Below are positions 1 to 10,453 of a DNA stretch of 64,000 nt, piece by piece. Numbering within the stretch: the stretch's first letter is position 1; each line of letters starts with the position of its first letter. The translations under genes and the position numbers were made by a program. The stretch comes from Williamsia faeni. GTDB lineage: Bacteria; Actinomycetota; Actinomycetes; Mycobacteriales; Mycobacteriaceae. The stretch lies in NCBI GenBank assembly GCA_003202005.1, contig QJJF01000007.1, positions 62,001 through 126,000 on the forward strand. Reading direction: 5' to 3'. Under the pieces are notes generated by a model. That model saw nothing but the letters and a program-made list of their open reading frames with translations. It was not told the DNA's origin and did no database searches.

Positions 1-990
1 GCGCAGTTCTTTGAGTCTGGCCTTCTTCTCGCTGAGGTCATCCAGCGCGGACGAGTCGCCCTGTACCACAGCGATCTCGGTGTCGAGTCGGGTCTTCATC
101 CGGTGCATCCCGCTGCGGCACACCTGCAGGCCGTCGAGCATGGGGGAGATCTCGCCGTGCTCGAGGAGTTCGTTGATCGCATCACGCAGTGCCGGGATCC
201 CGGATGCGGCGAGGATCTCCTCCCGCTCTGCCGGCCTCTGCTCGAGTGCGGCCAGTGCCCTCGATCCCGACACCCCGATCACCCTGGCTGTCCGTCCGAG
301 CTGACTGCGCACGATCGACCGGTTCTCCTCGGCGATCGTCCGCCAATTCCGCCGGTTCTTGTCGATCTTGGTCATCGCGACCACGACCGACCCGGATGTC
401 TCGGTGGCGGAGCGTAGGAACTCGACTTCGGGTGCGGTCAGGGGCGCCGCACTGTCACAGACCATCACGATGGCCCCGGCCCGGCGGGCCGCGGTCAGTG
501 CGAGGCGCGCGTGCCGGGGATCAAGACCACCTGCGCCCGGGGTGTCGACGAGCGTCAGTCCGGGCAGATGCAGGGGATCGGCGGCCACCACCGCTTCGGT
601 GGGCAGTGCGTCGATCGTGGGGTCCTGGACGTGGCGGCCGGCCATCGTGACCCAGTCGGGCAGTTCGGCCAGCGGGATGGTCCGGTTGGAGTCGGGGAAG
701 TCGAGCCGCGCCGATCCGGTCGGGAGGGTCGCATCCGGCGGCGTGAACCAGACGCTGGCACTGGTGGTGATGTCCACCCCGACCGGTGCCAGAGACCGTC
801 CGAGCAGGGCATTGACCAGGGTGCTCTTGCCGCGCTTGACCTCACCCACGAACACCACGGCACCGCCGGAATCTGCCGCGTGAAAACGCGACTCGGCGAG
901 GTCCGCACCCTTCGTCTGTCCATATTTGCGCAGTGCCTCGGTGGCAGCACCCAGCGCTTCGACTGCTTCGGCGTTGGCGCCAGTGGTCAC
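1..990 (-). CDS. Dynamin-like GTPase, C-terminus cut by window edge
   Basis: The reading frame runs off the left edge, so only the N-terminal 330 residues are visible. They form a GTPase domain: a P-loop KRGKSTLVNALLG near residue 50, then VDTPGAGG (G3) and MTKIDKN (G4). This resembles the dynamin-like proteins of actinobacteria, such as the IniA/IniC group, which act on membranes using GTP hydrolysis. The GTG at 990 is chosen because GGGAG lies 5 bases upstream; a GTG two codons earlier overlaps that site. It is divergent from the ECF sigma gene with about 120 bp between. The assignment to the dynamin superfamily rests on the G motifs; whether it is an IniA or IniC orthologue cannot be told without the C-terminal half. 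Confidence 0.8.
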   Translation of the reverse strand, partial: MTTGANAEAVEALGAATEALRKYGQTKGADLAESRFHAADSGGAVVFVGEVKRGKSTLVNALLGRSLAPVGVDITTSASVWFTPPDATLPTGSARLDFPDSNRTIPLAELPDWVTMAGRHVQDPTIDALPTEAVVAADPLHLPGLTLVDTPGAGGLDPRHARLALTAARRAGAIVMVCDSAAPLTAPEVEFLRSATETSGSVVVAMTKIDKNRRNWRTIAEENRSIVRSQLGRTARVIGVSGSRALAALEQRPAEREEILAASGIPALRDAINELLEHGEISPMLDGLQVCRSGMHRMKTRLDTEIAVVQGDSSALDDLSEKKARLKELR

Positions 991-1113
991 GATCACTCCC
1001 GGATCATCGTTGGGCGGTTTCGTCGGTGCGTCGGGGTCGTTCGAAGGGAGGGTTTCTCCACCGATTACTCTGCCCCATCCAGCATGGTCTGCGACATTGA
1101 TCATGTGACTGAC

Positions 1114-1623
1114 ATGAGCGAGCGCGACCTGGTTTTGCGCAGCCAAGATGGCGATCAAGCGGCCTTTGGTGAGCTGGTCACCCGCAACCGGGATCAGATC
1201 TGGGCAGTCTGTCTGCGAATCACCGCCAACAAGTACGACGCCGAGGATGCGCTGCAGGACGCGCTGATCGCCGGCTGGCAGAACATCGGCAAATTCCGTG
1301 GCGATTCGAAGTTCACGAGCTGGATGTACCGGATCGCGGCCAATGCGGCGCTCGCGGTTGTCCGCAAGAGACTCGACACCTCTGCCGACGGACCTCCGGA
1401 ATTCGAGTCGACAGCGCCCCGCGTCGATGCCCAGGTCGCCGATGTCGACCGCGTTCGTGCCGCGTTGGCCCTTTTGCCGCTGGAGTTCCGCGAGGCCATC
1501 GTCCTGCGAGAATTCGGTGATCTGTCCTATCAGGAGATCGCCGATCAGCAGGGCGTCGGTGTACAGACCGTCAAGAGCCGCATCAACCGGGCCCGCGCGA
1601 AACTGCTGGAAACCCTCTCCTGA
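1114..1623 (+). CDS. ECF-family RNA polymerase sigma factor
   Basis: A 169-residue protein with the two-domain plan of extracytoplasmic-function sigma factors. Region 2 spans roughly residues 15-85 (AFGELVTRNRD, then YDAEDALQDALI and SWMYRIAANAAL). Region 4 spans about 115-165, with LPLEFREAIVLREFGDLSY followed by the helix-turn-helix QEIADQQGVGVQTVKSRINR. No anti-sigma gene follows; the next gene is convergent and separated by a large palindrome. The ATG at 1114 is preferred because homology begins there; a GTG at 1105 in the same frame is possible and neither has a strong ribosome site. The open frame continues far upstream, but that part is antisense to the GTPase gene and not family-like. 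The target regulon is unknown. Confidence 0.85.
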   Translation: MSERDLVLRSQDGDQAAFGELVTRNRDQIWAVCLRITANKYDAEDALQDALIAGWQNIGKFRGDSKFTSWMYRIAANAALAVVRKRLDTSADGPPEFESTAPRVDAQVADVDRVRAALALLPLEFREAIVLREFGDLSYQEIADQQGVGVQTVKSRINRARAKLLETLS

Positions 1624-1689
1624 CCGATTTTGGTGGCTTTTGGCGAGCAAAACCCCTGGTGGGGCTCGCCAAAAGCCACCAAAATCGGT
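1623..1689. terminator. 26-bp perfect inverted repeat between convergent genes
   Basis: Positions 1623-1648 and 1664-1689 are exact reverse complements around a 15-base loop. The repeat begins on the last base of the sigma-factor stop codon and ends just before the stop of the convergent acidic-protein gene. A transcript from either strand could form a very long hairpin. There is no uridine tract longer than four, so it is not a textbook intrinsic terminator. Bidirectional termination is the simplest reading; a repeated palindromic element is the alternative. Confidence 0.6.
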
Positions 1690-1690
1690 G

Positions 1691-2029
1691 TCAGCTGAAC
1701 AGGTCGTCTCCGGCCGAGTGGTCGGTGTGGTCGATGTAGTCCGAGTGGTCGGTGTGGTCGGGGGAGTCAGGCTGGGTATCTGCATCATCTGCGTCGTCGT
1801 GGTAGTCCCCGCCGAGTTCGTCGGTGAGATCTCCGACGAAGATGTCGTCGTCGGTGGTGTCGGTGTCGTCGGAGAATGTGGTGTCGGTCTCCGGGATCAG
1901 TTCGTCGAAGCCTGCACCGTCGTAGTCGAAGGCGGTTTCAAGGGTCTGATCGAAGACCGCCGGATCAACCTGGTCCTGCGCGGCGATCTGGGAAAAGATC
2001 CCGTCGAGCTGGTCATCTGGGCTGGTCAC
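1691..2029 (-). CDS. Small, very acidic protein of unknown function
   Basis: A 112-residue protein that I do not recognise. It is rich in Asp and Thr, contains almost no Lys or Arg, and ends in a degenerate Asp-His-Thr/Ser repeat (DHTDHSDYIDHTDHS) caused by a GTGGTCGGTGT-like repeat in the DNA. There is no signal peptide or membrane segment. The GTG at 2029 has AGGAG 7 bases upstream, which supports a real gene. It is convergent with the sigma-factor gene and divergent from glf. The His/Asp-rich tail could bind metal, but that is speculation. Confidence 0.6.
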   Translation of the reverse strand: MTSPDDQLDGIFSQIAAQDQVDPAVFDQTLETAFDYDGAGFDELIPETDTTFSDDTDTTDDDIFVGDLTDELGGDYHDDADDADTQPDSPDHTDHSDYIDHTDHSAGDDLFS

Positions 2030-5330
<3,301 letters not shown>

Positions 5331-5350
<20 letters not shown>

Positions 5351-5924
5351 GGGTGCCCAGATTTCCATCGGACCGTTGCGTGGCGAGACCAAGATCCTGG
5401 TCGATATCCAGAGTGTGCTGACCGGCAAACCGGGAGCGTTGTCCGCTGCCCGGGGACTTTCGCATTTCGGTGAACACTCGCTGGGCTGGCTCGGTCTCGC
5501 CGCCTTGGGCGGGGCGATCGCGCAGGCCCGGGGTGACAAGCCGAACCGGGACATGTGGGTTGCCGCCGGGGTCGGTGCGTTCGGCGCCCACGCCGCCTCG
5601 GTGATCATCAAACGAGTGGTCCGGCGTCGCCGCCCGAACGACCCCCGGGTGAAAGTCGGAGTCGGCACACCCAGCAAGCTGAGCTTCCCGTCGAGTCACG
5701 CGACATCGACGACCGCGGCCGCGATTCTGCTCGGCCGGGCCGCAGGTCTGCCGGTCGCGGCGCTACCGGCGGTCATCGTGCCGCCGATGCTGCTGTCGCG
5801 ATTGGTCCTGGGCGTTCACTACCCGACCGACGTGATCGGTGGGGCGCTGATCGGTGCCACCTGTGCGGCCGTGATGACCACGGGTGAAAGACTGATCCGA
5901 ACCGAGAACCGAGGAGTGCAGTGA
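5331..5924 (+). CDS. PAP2-family phosphatase, probable decaprenylphosphoryl-5-phosphoribose phosphatase
   Basis: A 197-residue membrane phosphatase with the three PAP2 motifs in order: K-VVRRRRPNDP near residue 85, PSSHATST near 122, and SRLVLGVHYPTDVIGG near 155. It occupies the same place as Rv3807c of M. tuberculosis, proposed to remove the 5-phosphate from decaprenylphosphoryl-phosphoribose before DprE1/DprE2 act. That role is inferred from position and family, not from a specific residue. The GTG start sits within the last codons of glfT2, with GGGAGC directly upstream, and its stop overlaps ubiA by 4 bases. Confidence 0.88.
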
Positions 5925-6847
5925 GCGAGGAGCCGATCGAGCACGGCGCGTTGCGTGGTCCGCCGAAGAATTTGGCAACGGGCCTGGTCAAGGCGGTCAG
6001 GCCACGGCAGTGGGTCAAGAACCTCCTGGTGCTGGCGGCACCGCTCGCCGCGGGGGCGGTCGACGAAGGCGACGTCCTGGTACGGACCGGGATTGCTTTT
6101 GTCGCGTTCTGCCTGATCGCGTCGAGCGTCTACCTGATCAACGACGCGCTCGATGTCGAGGCCGATCGCAATCACCCGACCAAGCGATTCCGTCCGATCG
6201 CGGCCGGTGTCGTCCCGGTTCCGATGGCGTTCGCGCTGGCAGTCGTACTGGCTGTGGCATCCATCGGGATCTCGTTCCTCGCGAACTGGCAGCTGGCGGT
6301 CGTCATCGGCGTCTACTTCGTGATCCAGCTCGGCTATTGCTTCGGACTCAAGCACGAGCCCGTCATCGACATCTGCATCGTGTCGTCCGGCTTCCTTCTG
6401 CGCGCCATCGCCGGTGGCGTGGCGGCCGAACTGCCGGACGGTCTGTCGAAGTGGTTCCTGCTGGTGATGACCTTCGGGTCGCTGTTCATGGCGGCCGGCA
6501 AGCGGTACGCCGAGCTCCAGCTGGTCGAGCGCACCGGTGCCAAGATCCGCAAGAGCCTCGAGTACTACACGACGACCTACCTGCGGTTCGTCTGGACGTT
6601 GTCGGCGACTGCCGTGGTGCTCTGCTACGGCATGTGGGCCTTCGACACCGACAGCGGACACAGTGACAACGTTTGGTATGCCCTGTCGATGGTGCCGTTC
6701 ACCATCGCAATCCTTCGCTACGCCGTGGATGTTGACGGTGGTCAAGCGGGCGAACCCGAAGAAATCGCGCTCGGTGACCGTGTTCTCCAGCTGCTGGCCA
6801 TTGCCTGGTTAGTATGCGTGGGTGTCGCGGTCTATGCCATCAGTTGA
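5921..6847 (+). CDS. ubiA: Decaprenyl-phosphate phosphoribosyltransferase (UbiA family)
   Basis: Transfers phosphoribose from PRPP to decaprenyl phosphate, the first committed step to the arabinan donor DPA. The 308-residue protein is a UbiA-type prenyltransferase with about nine membrane segments. The aspartate-rich motif NDALDVEADRNHP is near residue 75, and the second conserved loop KRYAELQLVE near 197. RPRQWVKNLLV at the N-terminus is typical of the actinobacterial DPPR synthase. It lies between the PAP2 gene and aftB exactly as in mycobacteria (Rv3806c), overlapping them by 4 and 26 bases. Confidence 0.95.
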   Translation: MSEEPIEHGALRGPPKNLATGLVKAVRPRQWVKNLLVLAAPLAAGAVDEGDVLVRTGIAFVAFCLIASSVYLINDALDVEADRNHPTKRFRPIAAGVVPVPMAFALAVVLAVASIGISFLANWQLAVVIGVYFVIQLGYCFGLKHEPVIDICIVSSGFLLRAIAGGVAAELPDGLSKWFLLVMTFGSLFMAAGKRYAELQLVERTGAKIRKSLEYYTTTYLRFVWTLSATAVVLCYGMWAFDTDSGHSDNVWYALSMVPFTIAILRYAVDVDGGQAGEPEEIALGDRVLQLLAIAWLVCVGVAVYAIS

Positions 6848-8825
6848 ACAGCGGCCAATCGTTGAACAGCGACCATCAGCGCGGCCACAGATATTCGGTC
6901 GCAGGATAAATCCGGCAACGACCTCGCTGGCGATCAGCGCGGTCGTCGTCGCCCTGATGTTCGGCTACGGAGCCTGGCAACGACGCTGGATCGCCGATGA
7001 CGGACTGATCGTTCTGCGGACGGTTCGCAACCTCCTGGCCGGGAACGGGCCGGTGTTCAACAAGGGGGAGCGGGTCGAGGCGAACACCTCGACCGTGTGG
7101 ACCTACCTGATCTGGTTCTGGAGTTGGGTCACCGGCGCCCAGACCGAGTACGTGGTGTTGTGGATCGCGCTCGTCTTGTCGATCGCGGCGGTCCCGCTGG
7201 CCATGTACGGCACCGGACGCCTGTACCGCATCGACAAGGGAGTCGGCCCGGTCAACCGGGGCGCGATGTTGCTGCTCCCGCTCGGTGCACTCGTCTATAT
7301 CGCGCTGCCCCCGGCGCGCGACTTCGCCACCAGTGGTCTGGAGGTGTCGCTCTGTATCTTCTGGGCGGCACTGCTCTGGTGCCAGCTGGTCGCGTGGAGT
7401 CAGCGCGAGACGTCGACCGGACGCCTCGACCGCACACAGACCATCACCACACTGTTGCTCGGATTCACGGCCGGACTGGCGCCGCTGATCCGTCCCGAAC
7501 TGACACTCGTCGGTGGCTGCGCCCTGCTTCTGGTGGTGTGCGCGCCGATGACGTGGCGGATGCGGCTCGCGTTCGCGGCTGCGGCCGGCACCGTCCCGGT
7601 GCTCTACCAGATCTTCCGGATGGGCTACTACGGTCTGCTGGTCCCGAACACCGCCGTGGCCAAAGACGCCAGTGGATCCAAGTTCGAGCAGGGCTTCCGC
7701 TACCTCGGCAACATGTTCAGCCCGTATCTCCTGGTGCTTCCGCTCATCGTCGCGGTGGTCGCCGCCGCCGTCACCTGGTACCTGCGCCGTCGCCAGGTCG
7801 CCACCGCCGCCGACGCTGCGGCCACCGGGCCCGTCGACTTGAGCAAAGGCTCCGGCCTCGGCGCGCGCGCCGGCGCGTTCAGCCGCCGTCTGCAGACGCC
7901 GTCCGCCGTGGTCGCGCTGATCGTCGTCACCGGATTGATCGAGGCGTTCTACTGGGTCCGGCAAGGTGGCGACTTCATGCACGCCCGCGTCCTGCTGGTG
8001 CCGCTGTTCCTGCTGATGCTGCCGGTGATGGTCATCCCGATCACCATCCCGACCGGGCCGGCCCGCGACCAGCTCGCCGGCTGGGTCGGTGCCGGTGTGA
8101 TGACCGGGCTCTGGGTGACCACGGTGGTGTGGGCGATCTCGACCTCGTCGGTCGCGGGCATGACGCACGGCACCGAGATCGGTCGCGGTGGCATCGTCGA
8201 CGAGCGGCGCTATTACATACAGAACATCGGTATCGAACACCCGATCACCGCCGAGGACTACCTGGGCTATCCGAGGGTCCGGGCGATGGTCGAATCGATC
8301 GCCGAACACCACGACACCGGCGGTGTGCTGCTGCCCTCGTCGAATTACGACGAGTGGTACTTCGATCCTCTGCCGGTTCCACCACCGGAAGGTGTTGCGA
8401 AACAGCTGTCGGTGTTCTACCTGAACCTCGGCATGACCAGCATGAACGCGCCGCTGGATGTCCGGGTCATCGACCAGATGGGGTTGGCCTATCCGGTTGC
8501 CGCGCACTCCGATCGTCTGACGGACGGCCGGATCGGTCATGACAAGGACCTGGACCCGGAATGGGTGGTCGCCGAATCGGGCGCCTTCCCGCGGTACCCG
8601 GTGCTGCCGCCCTTCATCGATCAGGACGGCGTGAAGCAGGCGCAGGTGGCACTCACCTGTAAACCGACGCAGGATCTGATCGCGTCGTACTCGGCCCCCT
8701 GGACCTTCGAGCGCTTCCGGCACAACCTCCGTCAGGCCGTCGGATTCACCTCGTATCGGATCGACCGGAATCCGCTATACGAACTCCAGCGGTGCAACCT
8801 GCCGATCCCGGAGCCGATACCTTGA
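6822..8825 (+). CDS. aftB: Terminal beta-(1,2)-arabinofuranosyltransferase AftB
   Basis: Adds the terminal beta-1,2-linked arabinofuranose residues that later receive mycolates, using DPA outside the membrane. The 667-residue protein is a GT-C enzyme: a first membrane segment near residue 30, the loop RRWIADDGLIVLRTVRNLL with the acidic pair expected of GT-C enzymes, about nine further membrane segments up to residue 430, and a C-terminal exported domain. Gene order after ubiA matches Rv3805c. The GTG at 6822 overlaps ubiA by 26 bases; an ATG four codons later is also possible. The gene ends the operon, with a 395-bp spacer after it. Confidence 0.93.
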   Translation: MSRSMPSVEQRPIVEQRPSARPQIFGRRINPATTSLAISAVVVALMFGYGAWQRRWIADDGLIVLRTVRNLLAGNGPVFNKGERVEANTSTVWTYLIWFWSWVTGAQTEYVVLWIALVLSIAAVPLAMYGTGRLYRIDKGVGPVNRGAMLLLPLGALVYIALPPARDFATSGLEVSLCIFWAALLWCQLVAWSQRETSTGRLDRTQTITTLLLGFTAGLAPLIRPELTLVGGCALLLVVCAPMTWRMRLAFAAAAGTVPVLYQIFRMGYYGLLVPNTAVAKDASGSKFEQGFRYLGNMFSPYLLVLPLIVAVVAAAVTWYLRRRQVATAADAAATGPVDLSKGSGLGARAGAFSRRLQTPSAVVALIVVTGLIEAFYWVRQGGDFMHARVLLVPLFLLMLPVMVIPITIPTGPARDQLAGWVGAGVMTGLWVTTVVWAISTSSVAGMTHGTEIGRGGIVDERRYYIQNIGIEHPITAEDYLGYPRVRAMVESIAEHHDTGGVLLPSSNYDEWYFDPLPVPPPEGVAKQLSVFYLNLGMTSMNAPLDVRVIDQMGLAYPVAAHSDRLTDGRIGHDKDLDPEWVVAESGAFPRYPVLPPFIDQDGVKQAQVALTCKPTQDLIASYSAPWTFERFRHNLRQAVGFTSYRIDRNPLYELQRCNLPIPEPIP

Positions 8826-9220
8826 CCTTTTACGACCGAATCCTGTGGGCGCGCCGGTGTGTTTCCTGATAGAAACCTGTGAATGCACGCGTCGGACCAG
8901 GGTGAATGACGGGACGACGACCGTCTCCTGAATCAAGGTCTCGAATGTGTAACACCGCGTGTTGCTGGCCCGATAGTGATGGGGAGCCTGGATTTGGCCA
9001 GGTTGTCGAGGTCGGTTTGGAGCACAGTGAATCAGATCACAGGGTTTGTCAGGTTCGGACCGATCAAATAGGCTCCGTTCGTTGCCGGAGTGCGGGACCC
9101 TGGTGTAGCGAAGCTGTGTGACAGCTGAGGTACCTGAGGTCGGGGCGTCCTCGTGGCCTATTGATTTCGAGGTGTGACAGCCAATGGCTGGGGCACTGGA
9201 CAGAAAGAGAGTTGTATTCG
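8826..9220 (+). promoter_or_regulatory. 395-bp spacer upstream of the first mycolyltransferase
   Basis: No convincing gene is present. Two small inverted repeats are visible: AACAC-CGC-GTGTT at 8951-8963 and AGCTGT-GTG-ACAGCT at 9112-9126. The nonamer TGTGACAGC occurs at 9117-9125 and again as a direct repeat at 9173-9181, shortly before the start codon. The region must contain the promoter for the downstream gene, and these repeats are candidate regulator sites, possibly for an MtrA-like regulator. No clear -35/-10 pair was identified. Confidence 0.4.
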
Positions 9221-10192
9221 ATGCGCGTACGCAAGCCTTTCGGGCGAGCGGGATTCGGTAAGCGATTCGTCGCTGCCTTCGCCGCTGTGGCGACCATTGC
9301 GGGAGTCGGCGTTGTCGCCGGCACCGGCACCGCCGCCGCCTTCGGCACCGGCACGGGCTTTTCGCAGTGGTCCGTCAACGGTTGTGGCATGCCCGATGTC
9401 AAGGTCCGTTCGTGGAGCAGGCCGGGCAACTACAAGACGGTTGTCCTCCTCGACGGCCTGCGCGCGACCACCGACATCAGCGGCTGGGAACACGAAACCA
9501 ACGTGCAGAACATGGTCGACCACGGCGTCAACGTGGTCATGCCGGTCGGCGGAACGGCCAGTTTCTACAGCGACTGGGACGCGCCCAACAACTTCAACGG
9601 CCAGCCCTACGCCTACCGCTGGAACTGCGTGATCACGGGTTCCCTGGTCTCCGGGATGGATGCCCGGGGTCTGCGTGGTCCTTCGGGCAGGTACGCAATC
9701 GCCGGTCTCTCGATGGGCGGCAACGCGGCGCTTGTCATCGGCGCGAACAACAAGCAGAACTTCTCGCACGCCTTCTCGATGTCGGGCTACCTGAACCTGT
9801 CGGCTCCGGGCATGAAGTCGGCCATCCGGGTCGCACTCCTCGACGCTGATGGTGGACCGTGGAACTCCGACGCCATGTGGGGCCCTCCGTGGAGCACCCG
9901 CTGGTACGACAACGACCCGTTTGTGCAGATCAACAAGATGCACGGCATGAAGGTTCGTGTCGCATCGGGTAATGGTGGGCTCGGTGCCTACAACGCCGGA
10001 CAGGGTCCGGTCGAGATCGTGCAGGGCGTGCCGCTCGAGTGGCTGTCGCTGGCCCAGACCCGCGCGTTCGAGGTGCAGGCACTCGTCAACGGTGTTGCGA
10101 TCACCACCGACTACCCGCCCGTCGGCACCCACATGTGGGGCTACTGGCAGGACATGATGTGGCGGGCGCTGAACCAGGGTTGGTTCCGCTAG
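9221..10192 (+). CDS. Antigen-85 type mycolyltransferase, single domain
   Basis: A secreted esterase-fold enzyme of 323 residues expected to transfer mycolyl groups between trehalose monomycolate and to arabinogalactan. An N-terminal signal peptide (basic start, hydrophobic stretch at about 16-35, GTAAAFG cleavage region) is followed by the antigen-85 fold. The nucleophile lies in GLSMGG (Ser164) and the catalytic His in GTHMWGYW (His304); a Glu in PLEWLS is the likely third member. Because the catalytic residues are present it is not an inactive MPT51/FbpD-like protein, although it sits where fbpA/fbpD lie in mycobacteria. The ATG has AGAAAGAGA upstream. A strong terminator follows. Confidence 0.93.
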   Translation: MRVRKPFGRAGFGKRFVAAFAAVATIAGVGVVAGTGTAAAFGTGTGFSQWSVNGCGMPDVKVRSWSRPGNYKTVVLLDGLRATTDISGWEHETNVQNMVDHGVNVVMPVGGTASFYSDWDAPNNFNGQPYAYRWNCVITGSLVSGMDARGLRGPSGRYAIAGLSMGGNAALVIGANNKQNFSHAFSMSGYLNLSAPGMKSAIRVALLDADGGPWNSDAMWGPPWSTRWYDNDPFVQINKMHGMKVRVASGNGGLGAYNAGQGPVEIVQGVPLEWLSLAQTRAFEVQALVNGVAITTDYPPVGTHMWGYWQDMMWRALNQGWFR

Positions 10193-10253
10193 GCAGTTCG
10201 GCCGTGACTCACTAGTCACAAAAATCACACCAGTAACAGGTGTGGCAACCTCA

Positions 10254-10302
10254 AAACAGGACGTCCTACGTGTAAGAAACACGTAGGACGTTCTGTTTTT
10301 TT
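10254..10302 (+). terminator. Intrinsic terminator after the first mycolyltransferase
   Basis: A 20-bp stem (10254-10273 paired with 10279-10298, one G-U pair) closes a 5-base loop and runs into a T-tract at 10296-10302. It is the clearest rho-independent terminator in the window and separates the two mycolyltransferase genes into different transcripts. Confidence 0.9.
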
Positions 10303-10320
10303 GTTTGCCCCCGTTGTGGA

Positions 10321-10412
10321 GACGAAGCGCAGCGGACCTCGATGGGCCGTTCAGGGACGAAGCGCAGCGGAGCTCGACTGGCCGTGCAGAGACGAAGCGC
10401 AGCGGATCTCGA
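10321..10412 (+). repeat. Three copies of a GACGAAGC-type repeat, 35-bp period
   Basis: Cores of 22 bp beginning GACGAAGCGCAGCGG and ending CTCGA lie at 10321-10342, 10356-10377 and 10391-10412. The spacing is exactly 35 bp, with short variable linkers. They lie between the terminator and the next start codon, so they are transcribed, if at all, as leader sequence of the LGFP mycolyltransferase. The same core, with one consistent base change, recurs inside pks13 at 17274-17367. Confidence 0.9.
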
Positions 10413-10453
10413 CCGGATATCTGGATTGATCGTGACTTGAGGAGTAGAGGTAC

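Noticed and set aside
511-1113. Upstream extension of the ECF sigma factor to 511
   Set aside because: That stretch is antisense to the GTPase gene and not sigma-like; homology begins at 1114.
8906-9121. 71-codon frame in the aftB-mycolyltransferase spacer
   Set aside because: No ribosome site, weak codon bias and no similarity; treated as noncoding.
9221-10192. Inactive MPT51/FbpD-type protein
   Set aside because: The catalytic Ser and His motifs (GLSMGG, GTHMW) are present, so it is expected to be an active mycolyltransferase.
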